A DNA stretch of 64,000 nt from VRUE01 sp963824215 (GCA_963824215.1 CAWGOE010000001.1:62001-126000); one strand, 5' to 3'; positions 16,328 to 25,317 are shown, counted from the first letter of the stretch. Notes: generated from the letters alone by a model not told the origin. Numbers and translations: made by a program.

Positions 16328-17026
16328 ATGGAGAAGAGGCAACGCATAACGCGTGGTGTTTTCCCGCGCGGTTGGCCGGGTGGGAAATCACAAATGCTGA
16401 CCGAGTGCCTGATTGAGGGCCTCGATCCCAGCGTCGACGTGAGCGCGCACTTCGTCCAGCTGGCAGAGCGGCGTGTCCTCGATCTGGAGGGCAACCCTGT
16501 TCAGGGTCTGGTCGTCGCTGGCAAGCGCTACGCATGTCGGGAGGAAGCAGTCGAGCATGAGGTGCGAATCGAGTCGCTTCCCAACCGCGCAGCCACCATC
16601 AAGCCCGCCGGCTACAAGCGGGCCGAGCTAATCGAGGACGGTGTGACTGCGGCGACCCTGGAGTGGCGGTGGGAACCACTGCACGCCACCGTGGAAGCCT
16701 GGATCGAGGAGATTGGTCCCAATCTGCGCCAGGTCCATGTCAACGTCGCCAACCGGCTCGAATGGGACGGGGGCGCCGACGAACAAGCGACGCTGCGCGC
16801 GTTCTACCTGACCGCAGTCGTCTTGCACAGCCCCGACGGCGCCTTCGCCTCCCTCGCCGCGCCGCCACCGCATCTGCGCGAGCAATCGGCCACCTGCCAC
16901 AACGACGGTCTCTGGCCCGTCCCGGTCGGCGAGATTGGAGACCGCCGCACGATCCTCGCCTCGCCCCTGCCGCTCGAGGATTACCCCTCAGCGCCCCACC
17001 GCAGGGCTCACGCCACCTCGCTCTGA
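16328..17026 (+). CDS. Hypothetical protein
   Basis: 232 aa from ATG 16328. I do not recognise a family. No signal peptide or membrane helix is visible. The middle contains beta-like stretches (ATLEWRWEPLHATVEAWIEEIGPNLRQVHVNVANRLEWDGG) and the C-terminal quarter a Pro/Ala/His-rich segment. Coding is supported by consistent GC3 and lack of a better frame. It stands alone, 15 bp upstream of the tRNA-Pro gene on the same strand. Confidence 0.55.
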   Translation: MEKRQRITRGVFPRGWPGGKSQMLTECLIEGLDPSVDVSAHFVQLAERRVLDLEGNPVQGLVVAGKRYACREEAVEHEVRIESLPNRAATIKPAGYKRAELIEDGVTAATLEWRWEPLHATVEAWIEEIGPNLRQVHVNVANRLEWDGGADEQATLRAFYLTAVVLHSPDGAFASLAAPPPHLREQSATCHNDGLWPVPVGEIGDRRTILASPLPLEDYPSAPHRRAHATSL

Positions 17027-17041
17027 GATAATCGCCCTCTT

Positions 17042-17115
17042 CGGGGCGTGGCGCAGCCTGGTAGCGCGCACCGTTCGGGTCGGTGAGGTCCCCGGTTCAA
17101 ATCCGGGCGCCCCGA
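17042..17115 (+). tRNA. tRNA-Pro (anticodon CGG)
   Basis: Complete cloverleaf: acceptor stem CGGGGCG (17042-17048) with CGCCCCG (17108-17114), D stem GCGC/GCGC, anticodon stem CACCG/CGGTG with loop TTCGGGT and anticodon CGG at 17076-17078, variable AGGTC, T arm CCCGG TTCAAAT CCGGG, discriminator A at 17115. CCA is not encoded. It reads the proline codon CCG, frequent in this genome. Confidence 0.97.
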
Positions 17116-17324
17116 TATTTCACTCTCGTATTTCGGCGATCGAGGCCCTCGGCTCCCAGACCGCCAGTGAGCGAGGGTGATCGTGGTCGCCGGGTCATAC
17201 CGATCGTTCGCAACTGCGCGGCGACGCCCTGCGGCGATGATCGGATCGGAACGGTGACGGTGATCCGCTCGTGCCTTGCCCAGCCACGCCAGCTCGTACC
17301 AGAAAACGCTGAGGCGCCGGGGAT

Positions 17325-17897
17325 TCAGAGCCCGAGGTCGCGCACCCCGCGCTCGTCCCAGCCGAGGTGGTGGGCGATCTCGTGGCGGACCGTGCGCTCG
17401 ATTTGGGCGCGCAGCAACACCGGGTCATGGCCGAAATCGCGCTCCAGGGTGTCCTGGTAGATGACGATGTGATCTCGGTAGTCGTCGCGGGCGACGGTGT
17501 CGCCGATGTAGTGGCCGTAGGCGTGATGTTCGCGGCCGAGATGGGAGACGAGGATCGGGATCCCCTCGACGACCTCACGGAAGCCCTCCGGCAGATCGTC
17601 GATCGCGGCGACGACCAGTTCGTCGAACTCGCTCAGCGGCTGCTCGGGCGGCGGCAGCTTGGCCAGCATCTCGCTGCGATCGACGATCCGGCGGAACTCC
17701 GCCTCGGGCATCTCCTCGCCGATCGCCATCACCGTCACCCAGGCGGTGATCAAGACGATCGCGAAGATGCCCGCCAGCAGCGCCAGCAGCCCTCCGACCC
17801 CGTCGAACGACGGCGGGTTGAGCAGCAGCAAGACCAGACCGGTGATAAACGCGACCAGCGCCGCCGCTCGCAACGGTGGGCCAAGCGTCTCTCTCAT
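17325..17897 (-). CDS. Membrane-anchored zincin-like metallopeptidase
   Basis: 190 aa. Two N-terminal hydrophobic helices (AAALVAFITGLVLLLL and LLALLAGIFAIVLITAWVTVMAI) precede a cytoplasmic domain that matches the Zincin_1 (PF06262-type) family: FDELVVAAIDDLPEGFREVV, then HIVIYQDTLERDF, and the zinc motif HEIAHHLGWDERGVRDLGL at the extreme C-terminus. Most family members are soluble, so the membrane anchor is notable. The substrate is unknown. A TACCCT box 6 nt before the ATG suggests a leaderless transcript. Confidence 0.85.
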   Translation of the reverse strand: MRETLGPPLRAAALVAFITGLVLLLLNPPSFDGVGGLLALLAGIFAIVLITAWVTVMAIGEEMPEAEFRRIVDRSEMLAKLPPPEQPLSEFDELVVAAIDDLPEGFREVVEGIPILVSHLGREHHAYGHYIGDTVARDDYRDHIVIYQDTLERDFGHDPVLLRAQIERTVRHEIAHHLGWDERGVRDLGL

Positions 17898-17903
17898 ACG
17901 ACG

Positions 17904-17909
17904 AGGGTA
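17904..17909 (-). promoter_or_regulatory. -10 box for the zincin gene
   Basis: On the minus strand TACCCT is followed by 6 nt (CGTCGT) and the ATG at 17897. Confidence 0.4.
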
Positions 17910-17924
17910 GCCGCAGGTCGCTCT

Positions 17925-18341
17925 TTAAATCTCGACCTCGCCTGCGGCCTGCCGGTCGAGGTCGTAGATAAAGGCGCGCACCTCAACGTGGACAGGCAGA
18001 AGCCCGCAGTCCCTGACCGCTTGGACGTCCTGAGCGAGCGCCTGCAGGGGATCCTCGATGGTCAGGAAGTCGACCTCGGCTCCCGCCCCCGCCGGCAGCA
18101 GCTCGCGGATCTCCTCGTCCGTGTGCTTGGCCATCGCACAATCGGTGTGGTGGATGACCAGCACCCGTTCGGTCCCCATCGCGCAGGATGCGGCCAGAGA
18201 GCGCAGCACGTCCGTGGTGACGCGGCCGCCGGCATTGCGAACAACGTGTGCCACGCTCGGCCAATCAGCGAGGAAGCCGGCCGCGTCGAGGCGCGCGTCC
18301 ATGCAGGTAACGATCGCGGTGCGTGGTTCTTGTCGGCTCAT
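17925..18341 (-). CDS. Beta-class carbonic anhydrase
   Basis: 138 aa. Zinc ligands C13 (in TCMDARLD, with the D15-R17 dyad), H65 and C68 (IHHTDCAM) are in place, and VRNAGGRVT is the second family motif. It is shorter than plant-type enzymes, matching the small actinobacterial branch typified by Rv1284. The enzyme interconverts CO2 and bicarbonate in the cytoplasm. It lies 27 bp upstream of the zincin gene on the same strand, but the zincin has its own apparent promoter, so an operon is not certain. Confidence 0.92.
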   Translation of the reverse strand: MSRQEPRTAIVTCMDARLDAAGFLADWPSVAHVVRNAGGRVTTDVLRSLAASCAMGTERVLVIHHTDCAMAKHTDEEIRELLPAGAGAEVDFLTIEDPLQALAQDVQAVRDCGLLPVHVEVRAFIYDLDRQAAGEVEI

Positions 18342-18373
18342 CGCCGCGGCATCCTAAAACGATCGGCCTCCTC

Positions 18374-19756
18374 TCACGTCGTCCCGCCCCCCACCTCCCT
18401 CAACGCCTCGGCGAGCAAATGGACACCACGGTCGATCGCGGGCTCCGAGAGACAGCCGAAACCGAGCACCAGGCCGGGGGGACCGGCGGGGTTGAAGCGG
18501 TGCAAGGCGAGGCCCTCGACGCCGACCCCGCGCGCTGCGGCGGCGGCGACCAGCGCCGCCTCGTCGGTCCCCTCGGGTAACTCAGCCAGCTCGAAGAGCC
18601 CTGCGGCGGCGGCGGAAACCCGAACCTGCGGCAGTTGCCGGACAAGCGCATCGAGCAACGCCTGGCGGCGACGCTGATAACGCAGGCGCATACGACGGAT
18701 GTGCCGGTCGAGCTCGCCGCGTTCGATGAAGTCGTGCAGGGCAAGCTGCCCGATCGCCTCTGAACCGGAGTCCTCAACAGCCTTCGCCTGGATCAGCGAC
18801 CAGGCGATCCAGGACGGCAGCAGCGCCCAACCGAGTCGCATGCCCGGAGTCAGTCGCTTGCTCGCCGAGCCGATGTAGGCGACGCGGTCGGGCGCAAGGC
18901 CCTGTAGTGCGCCCAAGCCAGCGCCGTCGTATCGGTACTCGGCGTCATAGTCGTCCTCGACTATCAGCCGCTCGCCCTCTTCAGCCCACTCGATCAGGGC
19001 GGCGCGGCGCTCGCGACTGAGGGTCGCGCCACTGGGGAACTGGTGTGCCGGGGTGACGACAACCGCGCTCGCCTCCGTGGAGCGAAGGTTGTCGACTCGG
19101 ATTCCCTCGCCGTCGACGGCAACCGGGGCGACCTCGAGCCCGGCCTGTTCAATGATCAAGCGATGGGGGTGCCAGCCGGGATCCTCGAGCGCAACCCGTT
19201 CGAGGCCGCGATCGGCGAGCCAGCGGCAGAGCAGCGAGAAGGCCTGGGTGAAGCCGGTGCAGATCATCAGCTGCTCGGGCTCGGCGGCGGCGCCACGGAC
19301 GCGGCCCAGGTACTCGGCGAGCGCCTGGCGCAGAGCGGGCACGCCGCGCGGGTCGGGATAGCCGACGGCGTCGATTGGCGCCTGACGCCACGCCGCCCGC
19401 AGCGAGCGCAGCCAGCGGTCGCGTGGGAATCCGGCCAGGTCCGGCAAGCCAGGGTGGAAGTTGAGCGGGAAGCTGGGCAGCATCGAGCGAGCCGGCGGCG
19501 ATGCCGCAGAAGTGCGAACGGTCCGCGCCACCCGCACCGGCGCCCCTTGCCTGGTGATCAGGTAACCCTCAGCGGCGAGCTGACCGTAGGCCTCGGTGAC
19601 GACACCTCGCGAGATCCCCAGCTCACTCGCCAGCGTGCGGCTCGACGGAAGACGCGCTCCCGCGGCAAGGCGGCCCGCCTGGATGTTCTCGCGGATCGAC
19701 CGCTCGACCTGTTCGTGCAGCGGCGCCTCGGCATCGCGCTCAAGCTCTATCAGCAA
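18374..19756 (-). CDS. MocR/PdxR-type regulator (GntR helix-turn-helix fused to aminotransferase domain)
   Basis: 460 aa, TTG start behind GGGAG. Residues 1-75 form a GntR winged helix (LHEQVERSIRENIQAGRLAAGARLPSSRTLASELGISRGVVTEAYGQL). From about 105 onward there is a fold-type I aminotransferase domain with ICTGFTQAFSLL, VEDDYDAEYRYD and the PLP-binding IGSASKRLTPGMRLGW. MocR proteins use PLP as effector to regulate PLP, GABA or amino-sugar metabolism. It is divergent from an FAD oxidoreductase gene, and ACTGG repeats lie between them. Confidence 0.92.
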   Translation of the reverse strand: MLIELERDAEAPLHEQVERSIRENIQAGRLAAGARLPSSRTLASELGISRGVVTEAYGQLAAEGYLITRQGAPVRVARTVRTSAASPPARSMLPSFPLNFHPGLPDLAGFPRDRWLRSLRAAWRQAPIDAVGYPDPRGVPALRQALAEYLGRVRGAAAEPEQLMICTGFTQAFSLLCRWLADRGLERVALEDPGWHPHRLIIEQAGLEVAPVAVDGEGIRVDNLRSTEASAVVVTPAHQFPSGATLSRERRAALIEWAEEGERLIVEDDYDAEYRYDGAGLGALQGLAPDRVAYIGSASKRLTPGMRLGWALLPSWIAWSLIQAKAVEDSGSEAIGQLALHDFIERGELDRHIRRMRLRYQRRRQALLDALVRQLPQVRVSAAAAGLFELAELPEGTDEAALVAAAAARGVGVEGLALHRFNPAGPPGLVLGFGCLSEPAIDRGVHLLAEALREVGGGTT

Positions 19757-19768
19757 CCCGGGCTCCCA

Positions 19769-19817
19769 ACTGGACCATTAGAGCGTGCCATTACTGGAAC
19801 TGTATATCGAGCCAGTA
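19769..19817. promoter_or_regulatory. Putative MocR operator in divergent promoter region
   Basis: ACTGGA occurs at 19769-19774 and 19793-19798, 24 bp apart (direct repeats on one helix face). TACTGG at 19792-19797 also faces CCAGTA at 19812-19817. MocR dimers are known to bind spaced direct plus inverted half-sites. A TATATC-like -10 for the plus-strand gene lies inside this array. Confidence 0.45.
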
Positions 19818-19857
19818 TGTGCGTAAGGTGGATCTCTCCACGGACAGGAGGATCGCC

Positions 19858-21045
19858 ATGACGCAGCAGAACGGCACGAGGAAGGACGCGATCACCATCG
19901 TCGGCGGCGGGCTCGCCGGCCTGACCGCGGCCATCGCCTGCGCCGAAGCCGGTCGCCGAGTCCGCCTGCTCGAGGCCCACGAGTCGCTTGGCGGCCGCGC
20001 CCGCAGCGCGGCGGGTCCCTACAAGGCGAACCTCGGGCCCCACGTGATCTACAGGGACGGCGCCTTCTGGGACTGGCTCAGCGAGCGCGAGCTGCTGCCG
20101 CCTTTCGCCGGACCGCCGCTTTCCGGAATCCGCTTCCGCTGGCAAGGCGTCGCGCGGCGCCTGCCACCGCTGGGCACGGTACCCGCCGTGCTGCGGCTGC
20201 GCGGTCGCGAAGCGCCGGTCGACACCGACTTCCGCAGCTGGGCAGCCGCGCACAGCGATGAGCGCACTGCCGAGATGCTCTCTGCTGCCGCCGGCGTCTA
20301 CACCTTCCACCACGATCCCGGCGAGCTCTCGGCCGCTTTTGTCTGGAAGCACTCGGTGCGGGTGCTGCTCAGTCCCCCACCGACCGCGCGCTATCTGATC
20401 GGAGGCTGGAGCGCGCTGGTTGACTCCCTCGAGAGCCGCGTGCGCCAACTCGGGGTCAAGGTTGAGACCGGCCACCGCGTCGAGTCGCTGCCGGCCACGC
20501 CGCTGATCGTGGCGACCGAGCTTGGCCAAGCGCGAGCCCTGCTCGGCGATGACTCGATCGAGTGGCCGGGCGGCCACACGGTGTGCGTGGACCTCGGCCT
20601 GCGCCATCGCCGAGGCGACCCCTTTGTCGTCTCCGACCTCGATCAGGCCGGCTGGGTCGAGCGCTTCAGCGCCGCCGACCCCTCGCTCGCCCCCAAGGGG
20701 GAGGACCTGGTGCAGGCGCAGATACCGGTGCGACCCGGCGAGCGCCCCGAGGCGGCGGCGCAGCGCCTCAATCGACTGCTCGACGTCTCGCTGCCCGCCC
20801 GTCAGGAGCGCGAGACCTGGCGTCGCCAGCAGGTGATGGATGGCCGCAGCGGACCGCTCGACTACCCAGGGAAGAGCTGGCGCGATCGCCCCGCGATCGA
20901 CCGCGGTGACGGCGTTTTCCTGGCGGGCGACATGGTCGCGGCGCCGGGGCTCCTCTCCGAGGTCGCCTGGGCGAGCGCGGTCGAGGCCGCAAAGCTCGCC
21001 GTCGCAGCTACTGCGCCGCTTCGATTGCCCGCTCTATCTGGCTGA
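19858..21045 (+). CDS. FAD-dependent oxidoreductase (phytoene-desaturase/amine-oxidase superfamily)
   Basis: 395 aa from ATG 19858, behind AGGAGG. The N-terminal Rossmann motif ITIVGGGLAGLTAAIACAEAGRRVRLLEA is followed by GGRARS, and the C-terminal FAD contact is DGVFLAGDMVAAPGLLSEVAWASA. This is the layout of NAD(P)-binding/FAD carotenoid-type oxidoreductases; the substrate cannot be assigned and no carotenoid genes are nearby. It is divergent from the MocR gene and probably its target. The last 38 bp overlap the convergent DsbA-like gene. Confidence 0.82.
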   Translation: MTQQNGTRKDAITIVGGGLAGLTAAIACAEAGRRVRLLEAHESLGGRARSAAGPYKANLGPHVIYRDGAFWDWLSERELLPPFAGPPLSGIRFRWQGVARRLPPLGTVPAVLRLRGREAPVDTDFRSWAAAHSDERTAEMLSAAAGVYTFHHDPGELSAAFVWKHSVRVLLSPPPTARYLIGGWSALVDSLESRVRQLGVKVETGHRVESLPATPLIVATELGQARALLGDDSIEWPGGHTVCVDLGLRHRRGDPFVVSDLDQAGWVERFSAADPSLAPKGEDLVQAQIPVRPGERPEAAAQRLNRLLDVSLPARQERETWRRQQVMDGRSGPLDYPGKSWRDRPAIDRGDGVFLAGDMVAAPGLLSEVAWASAVEAAKLAVAATAPLRLPALSG

Positions 21046-21754
21046 GCTCCGGATTGTCCTGCAGGGTCTGGGTCCCGGTGGGGCCGCTTACGATCATCGC
21101 CTGGCCGACGCGGATGCCGAGGCCGCGACCCAGCTCTTCGTAGCCCCTCAGACGCTCCGCGATCGCTCCATCGGTACCGCCCTGCTCGTCGAGCTCAGCT
21201 TGCCACTCAAGCACGTCGAGCTCGCCGATCGAGTTGGCCAGTGAGTCCATCAGACGCTCGCCGATCCCGAAGCGCTCAGCCTCGCCCTGGTTGACGAAGA
21301 AGAGGTAGGTGTACTGCCAGCCATAGCCCTGAGCGGCGGCGGCTTCGGCGCCGAAGAATCCGAGCTCCAACGGGTTCGCCGCGATCGAGTAGTGGCGCAT
21401 CAGCAGCTTCACGTCCCCCTCCCGCACGTAATCTTCGACCAGGGCGGGAATCGTGGTGAGGAACTCGTCGCGGCAGTTTCCGCATTGCAGGTCGTTGAAG
21501 ACCTGGATCGTGACCGGGGCGTCATTGGAGCCGAGCCGGTCACCTTCCTGGGGAATGCCGCCGAAGAGGCGCTGAGCGCTGGCGATGCCCTCGATCCGGA
21601 CCACTTCCCGGCCCGCGTCTTTGGTCGAGACGTCGACAATCACGTAGGCCAGCGCGGCAAAGGCGATGAGGAACCCGAGGGCCACCCATAGCCGCCCGCG
21701 GCGGGGGATCGCAGTGACGGCAGCTTCGGGCACCGCTGCATTATCGCGAGCCAC
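21008..21754 (-). CDS. Membrane-anchored DsbA-like thioredoxin-fold protein
   Basis: 248 aa, GTG start. There is a basic N-terminus and one membrane helix (LWVALGFLIAFAALAYVIV), then a thioredoxin fold with active site NDLQCGNC (CxxC), an inserted helical segment, and the cis-Pro side near VGQAMIVSGPTG. It belongs to the DSBA/Thioredoxin_4 group that carries out thiol-disulfide exchange outside the membrane in actinobacteria. It overlaps the FAD oxidoreductase gene tail to tail by 38 bp; no partner DsbB/VKOR gene is visible nearby. Confidence 0.82.
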   Translation of the reverse strand: MARDNAAVPEAAVTAIPRRGRLWVALGFLIAFAALAYVIVDVSTKDAGREVVRIEGIASAQRLFGGIPQEGDRLGSNDAPVTIQVFNDLQCGNCRDEFLTTIPALVEDYVREGDVKLLMRHYSIAANPLELGFFGAEAAAAQGYGWQYTYLFFVNQGEAERFGIGERLMDSLANSIGELDVLEWQAELDEQGGTDGAIAERLRGYEELGRGLGIRVGQAMIVSGPTGTQTLQDNPELSQIERAIEAAQ

Positions 21755-21858
21755 AAGAATTGGCCCCGGTCTCGCAAAAAGCGGCGAATCCGGTTGACAC
21801 GTCCGTCAGCCGGGGTAAAACTGGGCATACCCGATTTCAACTACCTGGGAGGTCCGCC

Positions 21859-22047
21859 GTGGCCAATCACCTCACCCCGTCCGAGCTTGCCGACGAGCTG
21901 CACATGAAACGGCAGGAGGTGATCGGCAAGTGCGTCGAGATGCACGTTCCGATCTTCCACGGCCGGATCGACAAGTCCCTCTTCCAGACCTCGCTGCGCC
22001 AGACTTCAGAACGTCACCAGCAACAACGCGGTACCGCCACCGCCTAA
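21859..22047 (+). CDS. Small IF-2-N-like / helix-turn-helix protein
   Basis: 62 aa from GTG 21859, which follows GGGAGGT by 6 nt; upstream in-frame starts lack such a signal. LTPSELADELHMKRQEVIGKCVEMHVPIFHGRIDKSLF looks like the helix-turn-helix module seen at the N-terminus of IF-2 and in some small DNA-binding proteins. The C-terminus is polar (Gln/Arg/Thr). Function unknown. It lies 30 bp upstream of the acyl-CoA synthetase gene, which has its own apparent promoter. Confidence 0.65.
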   Translation: MANHLTPSELADELHMKRQEVIGKCVEMHVPIFHGRIDKSLFQTSLRQTSERHQQQRGTATA

Positions 22048-22064
22048 CCTCGCCAGCCGTCTAC

Positions 22065-22070
22065 TAGACT
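22065..22070 (+). promoter_or_regulatory. -10 box for leaderless acyl-CoA synthetase transcript
   Basis: TAGACT is followed by 7 nt (CCCCGCC) and the GTG at 22078. Confidence 0.45.
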
Positions 22071-22077
22071 CCCCGCC

Positions 22078-23862
22078 GTGGAGGAGCGGGGAACCAACTC
22101 GACCACGCTCGCGGACCTACTCCCGCGTGCCGCCCGACTGTATGGCGATGCCCCTGCCATCCAGTACAAGGACGGCGACGCCTGGGTCAAGCGCAGCTTC
22201 GTCGAGGTAGAGGAGACGGTAAGGGCGCTGGCGCTCGGCCTGATCGACCTCGGCGTGGCCAAAGGCGACAAGGTCTCGATCCTCGCCAACACGCGTCCCG
22301 AGTGGACCTACTTCGACTTCGCCGCCCTCTCGATCGGCGCGACCGTCGTGCCGATCTACCAGACCAACTCGCCCGAGGAGTGCCAGTACGTCCTCGAGAA
22401 CTCCGACTCAAAGGTCGTCATCGTCGAGGACGACGAGCAGATCGAGAAGATCCGCAAGGTCCGCGACCAGTTGCCGAAGCTGGAGTCGGTGGTGCGGATG
22501 ACGGGCGCCAGCGATGACGCCATCTCCTTCGACGAGCTCTCCTCACGCGGCAACGGTCGTGATGTTGCCGAGTGGGAGCAGCGCTGGCAGGCAGTGAGCG
22601 CCGAGGACATCTGCACCTTTATTTACACGTCGGGGACGACCGGGCCGCCAAAGGGCTGTGTGATCAGTCACGGCAACTACCGGGCGATGCTCGACATGGT
22701 CAAGGAGAACAGCGTCATCGAGGGCGAAGACGTCACCTACCTCTACCTCCCCCTCGCCCACTCTTTCGCTCTCTTGATTCAACTCGGCAGCTTCGACCTC
22801 GGCGCCACGATCGCCTACTGGGAGCGCGATCCGCTGAAGATCATGCCGAACATGGCCGAAGTCAAACCAAGTTACTTCCCCTCGGTGCCGCGCATCTTCG
22901 AGAAGATCTACACGATGGCGACCAGCGCCATGGAGAAAGAGGGTGGCCTCAAAAAGGCGATCTTCGATTGGGCGATCCGGGTCGGCGGCAAGATGCGCGC
23001 GGCCGAACGCTCAGGCCGCAAGCCCGGCTTCCTGCTGCGCAAGCAGTACGAGTTCGCCGATAAGAAAGTCCTCTCGAAAATTCGCGGCCTGTTCGGCGGT
23101 CAGCTGCGGCTCGCCGTCTCCGGCGCCGCCCCGATCAATCCCGACATCCTGCGCTTCTTCGACGCTGCCGGCGTGCTCGTGCTCGAGGGCTGGGGGATGA
23201 CCGAGACCTCGACCGCGGCGACGATCTCCACCCCCGAGGACTTCAAGATCGGCACGATCGGCAAACCCTTCCCGGGCTGTGAGGTGAAGATCGCCGATGA
23301 CGGCGAGATCCTGGTCAAGGGGCCCAACGTCTTCCAGGGCTATTACAAGAACGAGGAGGCGACCCGGGAGACGATCGTCAACGGCTGGCTGCACACCGGC
23401 GACCTCGGCTCGATCGACGCCGACGGCTTCATCACGATCACCGGGCGTAAAAAGGACATCATCATCACCGCGGGCGGCAAGAACATCACCCCCGCCAACC
23501 TCGAGAACGAGATCAAGCAGCACCCGCTCGTCTCCCAGTGTGTCGTCGTCGGCGATCGCCGGCCCTATCTGGTCGCGCTGGTCACCCTCGATCCCGAAGA
23601 AGCCGTCGCCTACGCCAAAGAGCACGGGCTACCCGATGACCCGGGCCAGCTTGCCACCAACGGAGACGTGCGGGCGGCAATCGAGGCGCACCTGGCGAAA
23701 GTGAACGAGAAGTTCGCCCGGGTCGAGCAGGTCAAGAAGATTGCGATCCTCCCCCAGGACCTCTCGCAGGAGAGCGGCGAGCTGACCCCGACGATGAAGG
23801 TCAAGCGCGCGGTCGTCGCCGACAAGCACCAGGGCGAGATCGAGAAGCTCTACGCTGGCTGA
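22078..23862 (+). CDS. Long-chain fatty acid-CoA ligase (FadD15/ACSL type)
   Basis: 594 aa, GTG start. AMP-binding P-loop IYTSGTTGPPKG (about residue 182), adenine motif GWGMTETSTAATIS, LHTGDLGSIDADGFITITGRKKDIIITAGGKNITPANLEN (hinge and C-terminal lysine domain). Length and motifs match the long-chain acyl-CoA synthetase family that activates fatty acids with ATP and CoA at the membrane face. The convergent neighbour is a patatin lipase, so a joint lipid-turnover role is plausible although the two are not co-transcribed. Confidence 0.93.
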   Translation: MEERGTNSTTLADLLPRAARLYGDAPAIQYKDGDAWVKRSFVEVEETVRALALGLIDLGVAKGDKVSILANTRPEWTYFDFAALSIGATVVPIYQTNSPEECQYVLENSDSKVVIVEDDEQIEKIRKVRDQLPKLESVVRMTGASDDAISFDELSSRGNGRDVAEWEQRWQAVSAEDICTFIYTSGTTGPPKGCVISHGNYRAMLDMVKENSVIEGEDVTYLYLPLAHSFALLIQLGSFDLGATIAYWERDPLKIMPNMAEVKPSYFPSVPRIFEKIYTMATSAMEKEGGLKKAIFDWAIRVGGKMRAAERSGRKPGFLLRKQYEFADKKVLSKIRGLFGGQLRLAVSGAAPINPDILRFFDAAGVLVLEGWGMTETSTAATISTPEDFKIGTIGKPFPGCEVKIADDGEILVKGPNVFQGYYKNEEATRETIVNGWLHTGDLGSIDADGFITITGRKKDIIITAGGKNITPANLENEIKQHPLVSQCVVVGDRRPYLVALVTLDPEEAVAYAKEHGLPDDPGQLATNGDVRAAIEAHLAKVNEKFARVEQVKKIAILPQDLSQESGELTPTMKVKRAVVADKHQGEIEKLYAG

Positions 23863-23877
23863 GAGCCGGCGCCCGCC

Positions 23878-25125
23878 TCAGGAAGCTTCGCCACGCAGCA
23901 GAGCGCCGGTGGTCTGCTCGAGCACGCGGCGCCAGGCCGAGGCCTGCTCCGGCTCCTCTTCGGAGGCACGCTCGACCGCGCGACGGACGCGGCGCTCGGA
24001 GATCTCGAGGCCGTGGCGCTCGGAGATCTCCTTGTAGCGATCGTAGTCCTGGGCGAGCGTGGCGGTGACAGACTCGAAGCCGTGGCGGGCGATCTGCAGC
24101 CGCCGCGAGTAGTCCATGATCGGCGTGCCGAACATCAGCTCGTCGTTGGGCTCGGGCTCGACCAGGATGATGTCGACGCCCTTGTATTTCTCCTGCCACT
24201 GCTCGACCGCCTGGTGCAGGCGAGCTTGGCTCATGAGACGAAAGGCCTGGTTCGCGATCGCCGGCAGCCCCATGTCGGAGACCCGCCGCACACGAGTGCC
24301 GAAGACAGTCGGGATCGTCTGCTCGAAGTCGTTGACGAAGGGAACGAGGGGGTTCACGACGACGATGAACTTGGCCCCCTTCTCGACCGCGATGTCGACG
24401 TTCGTGGTCGAGCGAATGCCGCCGTCGACGAGCTGGCGCCCCTTCAGGTCGACCGGCTTGTAGACGACTGGCAGCGCCGTCGAGCACTCAATTGCCTTCG
24501 AGATCGGCACGTCGTCCCAACCGGGCTCGCCGAAGACGAGGCGCTCGCAGGTATCGAGGTCGGTCGCCGTCAGGTAGAGCTCGTTGTCGAGCAGGCGGAA
24601 GTCGTTGATCCGGCCGGCGTCGCTCAGTGCTTGCTCGACGTAGTCGGCGATGCCGGCGTTCGAGTAGAGGCCGGCCGGCAGCGCCTCGGCCAGGCCGACG
24701 CCGATGTCGATCGCCGAGAAATCACCCATTCCAGCCAGGCGGCGCATCAGCTCTACCGTGCGCAGCGGCAACATCGCCGCCTTCTGGGCGAAGCCGAGGT
24801 AGTTGAACTTCAGCACCTTGCTGAGGTCGAGATCCTCGAACTCCGAGGGCTCGCGCTTGTTGATCACCTGCATCATTTCGTCGGGCGTGACGCCGTTGGC
24901 GAGCATCGTCGCGACAAAGGAGCCGGCGCTGGTGCCGACATAGACGTCGAAGTTGTTGACCGTGCTGTTGACGGCGAGCAGATCGAGCGCCCGCAGTGCG
25001 CCGATCTCGTAGACGCCACCGGTGAAGCCGCCGCCGCCGAGGACGAGCGCGGTCTTCGAGGGGCGCTTCCGACCTTTGCCTCGTTTGCGGCGGACGGGTG
25101 CCTCGATGTCGACGACTTTGCCCAT
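23878..25125 (-). CDS. Patatin-like phospholipase
   Basis: 415 aa from ATG 25125 (GTG 25131 possible). Oxyanion motif GGGGFTGGVYEIG at about residue 30, nucleophile elbow VGTSAGSF (GxSxG) near 66 and catalytic Asp in VDGGIRS near 235 make a complete Ser-Asp dyad. No signal peptide; the basic N-terminus RRKRGKGRKRPSK may contact membranes or acidic lipids. The C-terminal third (DYDRYKEISERHGLEISERRVRRAVER) is charged and helical. Likely acyl hydrolase on cytoplasmic-face lipids; substrate unknown. Confidence 0.9.
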   Translation of the reverse strand: MGKVVDIEAPVRRKRGKGRKRPSKTALVLGGGGFTGGVYEIGALRALDLLAVNSTVNNFDVYVGTSAGSFVATMLANGVTPDEMMQVINKREPSEFEDLDLSKVLKFNYLGFAQKAAMLPLRTVELMRRLAGMGDFSAIDIGVGLAEALPAGLYSNAGIADYVEQALSDAGRINDFRLLDNELYLTATDLDTCERLVFGEPGWDDVPISKAIECSTALPVVYKPVDLKGRQLVDGGIRSTTNVDIAVEKGAKFIVVVNPLVPFVNDFEQTIPTVFGTRVRRVSDMGLPAIANQAFRLMSQARLHQAVEQWQEKYKGVDIILVEPEPNDELMFGTPIMDYSRRLQIARHGFESVTATLAQDYDRYKEISERHGLEISERRVRRAVERASEEEPEQASAWRRVLEQTTGALLRGEAS

Positions 25126-25153
25126 AAACACGGATTATCCCAGAGGGGGTGGT

Positions 25154-25275
25154 CGGCCAGCGTGGGGGGTGCCCGGTCGTTGCTGGGTTTTTCGCCAGGA
25201 GACCGGCGGAACTCGCTAGCCGCTGGGGCGAAAAAGAGGACGCCGCTGCCGACCGGGCACCCCCCACGCTGGCCG
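25154..25275 (+). repeat. Structured hairpin repeat family 1, copy a
   Basis: Perfect 25-bp outer arms (25154-25178 with 25251-25275). Inside lie GTTGCTGGG (25179-25187), an inner 9-bp stem TTTTTCGCC (25188-25196) with GGCGAAAAA (25227-25235), a 30-nt apical loop, and GAGGACGCCGCTGCC (25236-25250). The two inner strands form a constant asymmetric internal loop also found at 29391-29510 and 30418-30538. It occupies the divergent space between the patatin and PBP4 genes. Confidence 0.8.
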
Positions 25276-25317
25276 CTCGTGTCGCTACCTTGCTCCGATT
25301 CGGTGTTTAAGACCTCA

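Noticed and set aside
17116..17324. Possible integrated element or second tRNA after tRNA-Pro
   Set aside because: No second cloverleaf, integrase fragment or repeat of the tRNA end was found.
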